DNA from: Rugamonas apoptosis
Lineage (GTDB): Bacteria; Pseudomonadota; Gammaproteobacteria; Burkholderiales; Burkholderiaceae_D
Reading direction: 5' to 3'
DNA length: 64,000 nucleotides
Assembly: GCF_014042355.1 (NCBI RefSeq)
Contig: NZ_JACEZU010000009.1
Span: 1-64,000 of the forward strand
Shown here: piece by piece, positions 62,551 to 64,000 of the stretch
Layout of the letters: the number at the start of each line of letters is the position of its first letter
Numbering within the stretch: the first letter of the stretch is position 1
The notes under the pieces: generated by a model
What the model saw: only the letters and a program-made list of their open reading frames with translations
Databases searched by the model: none
Told to the model about the DNA's origin: nothing
Made by a program: the position numbers and the translations under genes

Positions 62551-62592
62551 TTGTGTTACGTCCCCATTTGAGAAATTGGGGACGTAACACAA
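62551..62592. repeat. REP-like palindromic repeat, second locus
   Basis: TTGTGTTACGTCCCC (62551-62565) and GGGGACGTAACACAA (62578-62592) form a perfect 15-base inverted repeat with a 12-base loop. The arms are the same as at 44154-44222. It lies between converging genes. Confidence 0.85.
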
Positions 62593-62612
62593 TAGCGCGG
62601 AACTCCCCTTGA

Positions 62613-64000
62613 TTAGCGCACGTGGAAGCGGGTTTCGGCGATCACGCGGGCATCGGCGTCGACCAGCGCCAGCAGGTGCGGGCCGGCCACGGGGCGCCAG
62701 GCGTAGTCGGCGCCGGCCTGCCCCAGCAAGGCGCCGTCCAGCCGCCATTGCAAGCCCTGCCCGGCCTGGGCCTGGAAGGTGACGCGCTGGCTGGCGTCGG
62801 GAATATCGGGGTCGATGGCGATGATGCTGGACTGGCCCGGATACAGGATGCGCGGCGCCCGGCGCCCATCGTCCAGCAGCGCCACCACCGGCGATTCCGT
62901 CCCGGCCAGGAACCATTCGGCGCGCGGGGCTTCCAGCGCGGGCTGGAACGCGATCTGGCGCCGCAGCACGCCGGCCGGCGCGGCCGGGGCGCGGCTGGGC
63001 TCATGCTGGTGCAGATAGTCGATCACGTCGCGCCACACGGGCGCGGCGCCGCTGACGCCAGACACGTCCCACATCGACTGCCCATCGAAATTGCCGACCC
63101 AGACACCCACCGTATAGCGCTCCGTATAACCGAGGCACCAGTTGTCGCGCATGTCCTTGCTGGTGCCGGTCTTGACGGCGCTCCAGACGGTGGTGGCCAG
63201 TTCGTTCTTCAGGCCGAAGGTCACGCTGCGGGCGGCGCGGTCGGCCAGCATGTCGCTGACGATAAAGGTGGCGCCGGCGTCGAGCACGCGGCCGCGCACC
63301 TGCGGTGGCCGGGGCAGCAGACCGACCGTCCCTTGCAAGCCACCGCTGGCCAGCGTGCGGTAGGCGTTACTCAACTCCAGCAGACTCACTTCGGCCGAGC
63401 CGAGGGCCAGCGAGTAGCCGTAGTATTCGGCGCCTTCCGTCAGGCTGTCCAGCCCCAGTACATGCAGGCGCTCGTAAAACCGGTCCAGCCCCGTCATCAG
63501 CAAGGTGCGCACGGCCGGCACGTTGAGCGAACTGGCCAGGCTGGTGCGGGCGCTCACATAACCCTTGAATTCCTTGTCGTAGTTCTGCGGGATGTACAGG
63601 CCGGACGGGGTGGAAATATCGATCTGGCTATCCTCCAGCAACGACGCGGCCGTGATCAGGCGCCGCTCCAGCGCCAGTTGGTACAGGAAAGGCTTAAGCG
63701 TGGAGCCGGCCTGGCGCAGCGCCGTCACGCCATCGACATCGCTGCCGCCCGCGTTGCCGACATAGGCCAGGATGTCGCCGCTGGCGTTGTCGAGCACGAC
63801 GACGGCGCCATCGTTCACGTTGCGCGTGCGCAGCGCCATCAACTGCTGGCGCAGCGCGGCCTGGGCGTAGCGTTGCAGGTCGCCATCGAGCGTGCTGCGC
63901 ACGGCCCCCCCCCCCTCCCTCAGCAACTGGCGCGCCACCTGCGGCGCCGGCGGCAGCGGCGATGCCAGCAGCGGGCGGCCCAGCGCCAGCACCGTGCCCT
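62613..64000 (-). CDS. pbpC: Penicillin-binding protein 1C, C-terminal two-thirds (cut by window edge)
   Basis: About 462 residues of a class A penicillin-binding protein. The transpeptidase domain has the catalytic Ser in AGSTLKPFLY, SLASSLNVPAV (SxN) and AVKTGTSKDMRDNW (KTG). The final ~100 residues are the PBP1C-specific beta domain (BiPBP_C: RILYPGQSSIIAIDPDIP; HLLALVDADARVI). The glycosyltransferase domain lies beyond position 64000. A run of 11 C (63905-63915), G11 in the coding strand, encodes EGGGA and sits in frame in this assembly. It could cause slippage. Confidence 0.93.
   Translation of the reverse strand, partial: GTVLALGRPLLASPLPPAPQVARQLLREGGGAVRSTLDGDLQRYAQAALRQQLMALRTRNVNDGAVVVLDNASGDILAYVGNAGGSDVDGVTALRQAGSTLKPFLYQLALERRLITAASLLEDSQIDISTPSGLYIPQNYDKEFKGYVSARTSLASSLNVPAVRTLLMTGLDRFYERLHVLGLDSLTEGAEYYGYSLALGSAEVSLLELSNAYRTLASGGLQGTVGLLPRPPQVRGRVLDAGATFIVSDMLADRAARSVTFGLKNELATTVWSAVKTGTSKDMRDNWCLGYTERYTVGVWVGNFDGQSMWDVSGVSGAAPVWRDVIDYLHQHEPSRAPAAPAGVLRRQIAFQPALEAPRAEWFLAGTESPVVALLDDGRRAPRILYPGQSSIIAIDPDIPDASQRVTFQAQAGQGLQWRLDGALLGQAGADYAWRPVAGPHLLALVDADARVIAETRFHVR

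Overview
The window looks like chromosomal DNA of an Oxalobacteraceae betaproteobacterium of the Massilia/Duganella/Janthinobacterium type. It has high GC, PEP-CTERM proteins, and a long housekeeping block (ndk-rlmN-pilW-rodZ-ispG-hisS-yfgM-bamB-der-hfq-hflX-hflK-hflC-hisZ-purA) in the order usual for Burkholderiales. The assignment rests on gene content and order, not on a database match.

Region by region. (1) Bases 1-7354: the last codons of an IS110-type transposase, a Fur-box array, and a tightly overlapping carboxylate-siderophore operon (NIS synthetase, MFS exporter, second NIS synthetase) followed by a TonB-dependent receptor. (2) 7385-12064: an aromatic-catabolism cluster on the minus strand (VOC protein, fumarylacetoacetase-family hydrolase, AAHS-type MFS importer, maleylacetoacetate-isomerase-type GST) with a divergent LysR regulator. 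(3) 12159-21124: a divergent azoreductase, a ChaC-like cyclotransferase, a PA0069-family radical SAM protein with a near-ideal LexA box and a clamp-binding-like C-terminus, a DUF2760/Hsp70/Hsp70 operon, and a DTW-domain tRNA modification enzyme. (4) 21268-25540: a decayed type VI secretion locus. tssA is complete, but a deletion has joined the start of tssM in frame to the end of clpV. An M15 peptidase, a membrane-anchored unknown and a 3' fragment of a PEP-CTERM gene flank it. (5) 25639-28259: a DUF3334 protein, a VapBC-type toxin-antitoxin pair and a secreted delta-class carbonic anhydrase.

(6) 28260-40615: an accessory region cut into modules by three complete tRNA-Asn(GTT) genes plus a 3' tRNA-Asn stub, all on the minus strand. 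The modules hold four solitary periplasmic substrate-binding proteins without ABC permeases, a TonB-dependent receptor, a DUF6351 protein, a PEP-CTERM protein, a lipoprotein and a DUF6447-containing protein. (7) 40737-62491: core genes, namely an aromatic aminotransferase, uvrB, marC, a phosphoribosyltransferase, then the purA-to-ndk block (nucleotide, histidine and isoprenoid synthesis, outer-membrane assembly, ribosome assembly, RNA chaperone, cell shape and type IV pili), and a YccA/Bax-inhibitor family gene. (8) 62613-64000: the 3' part of pbpC, cut by the window edge.

The strongest observations are the SOS box plus clamp-motif combination on the radical SAM gene, the in-frame TssM-ClpV deletion chimera, and the tRNA-Asn-bounded accessory modules. 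Gene functions are assigned from protein features read by eye. No database search was possible.
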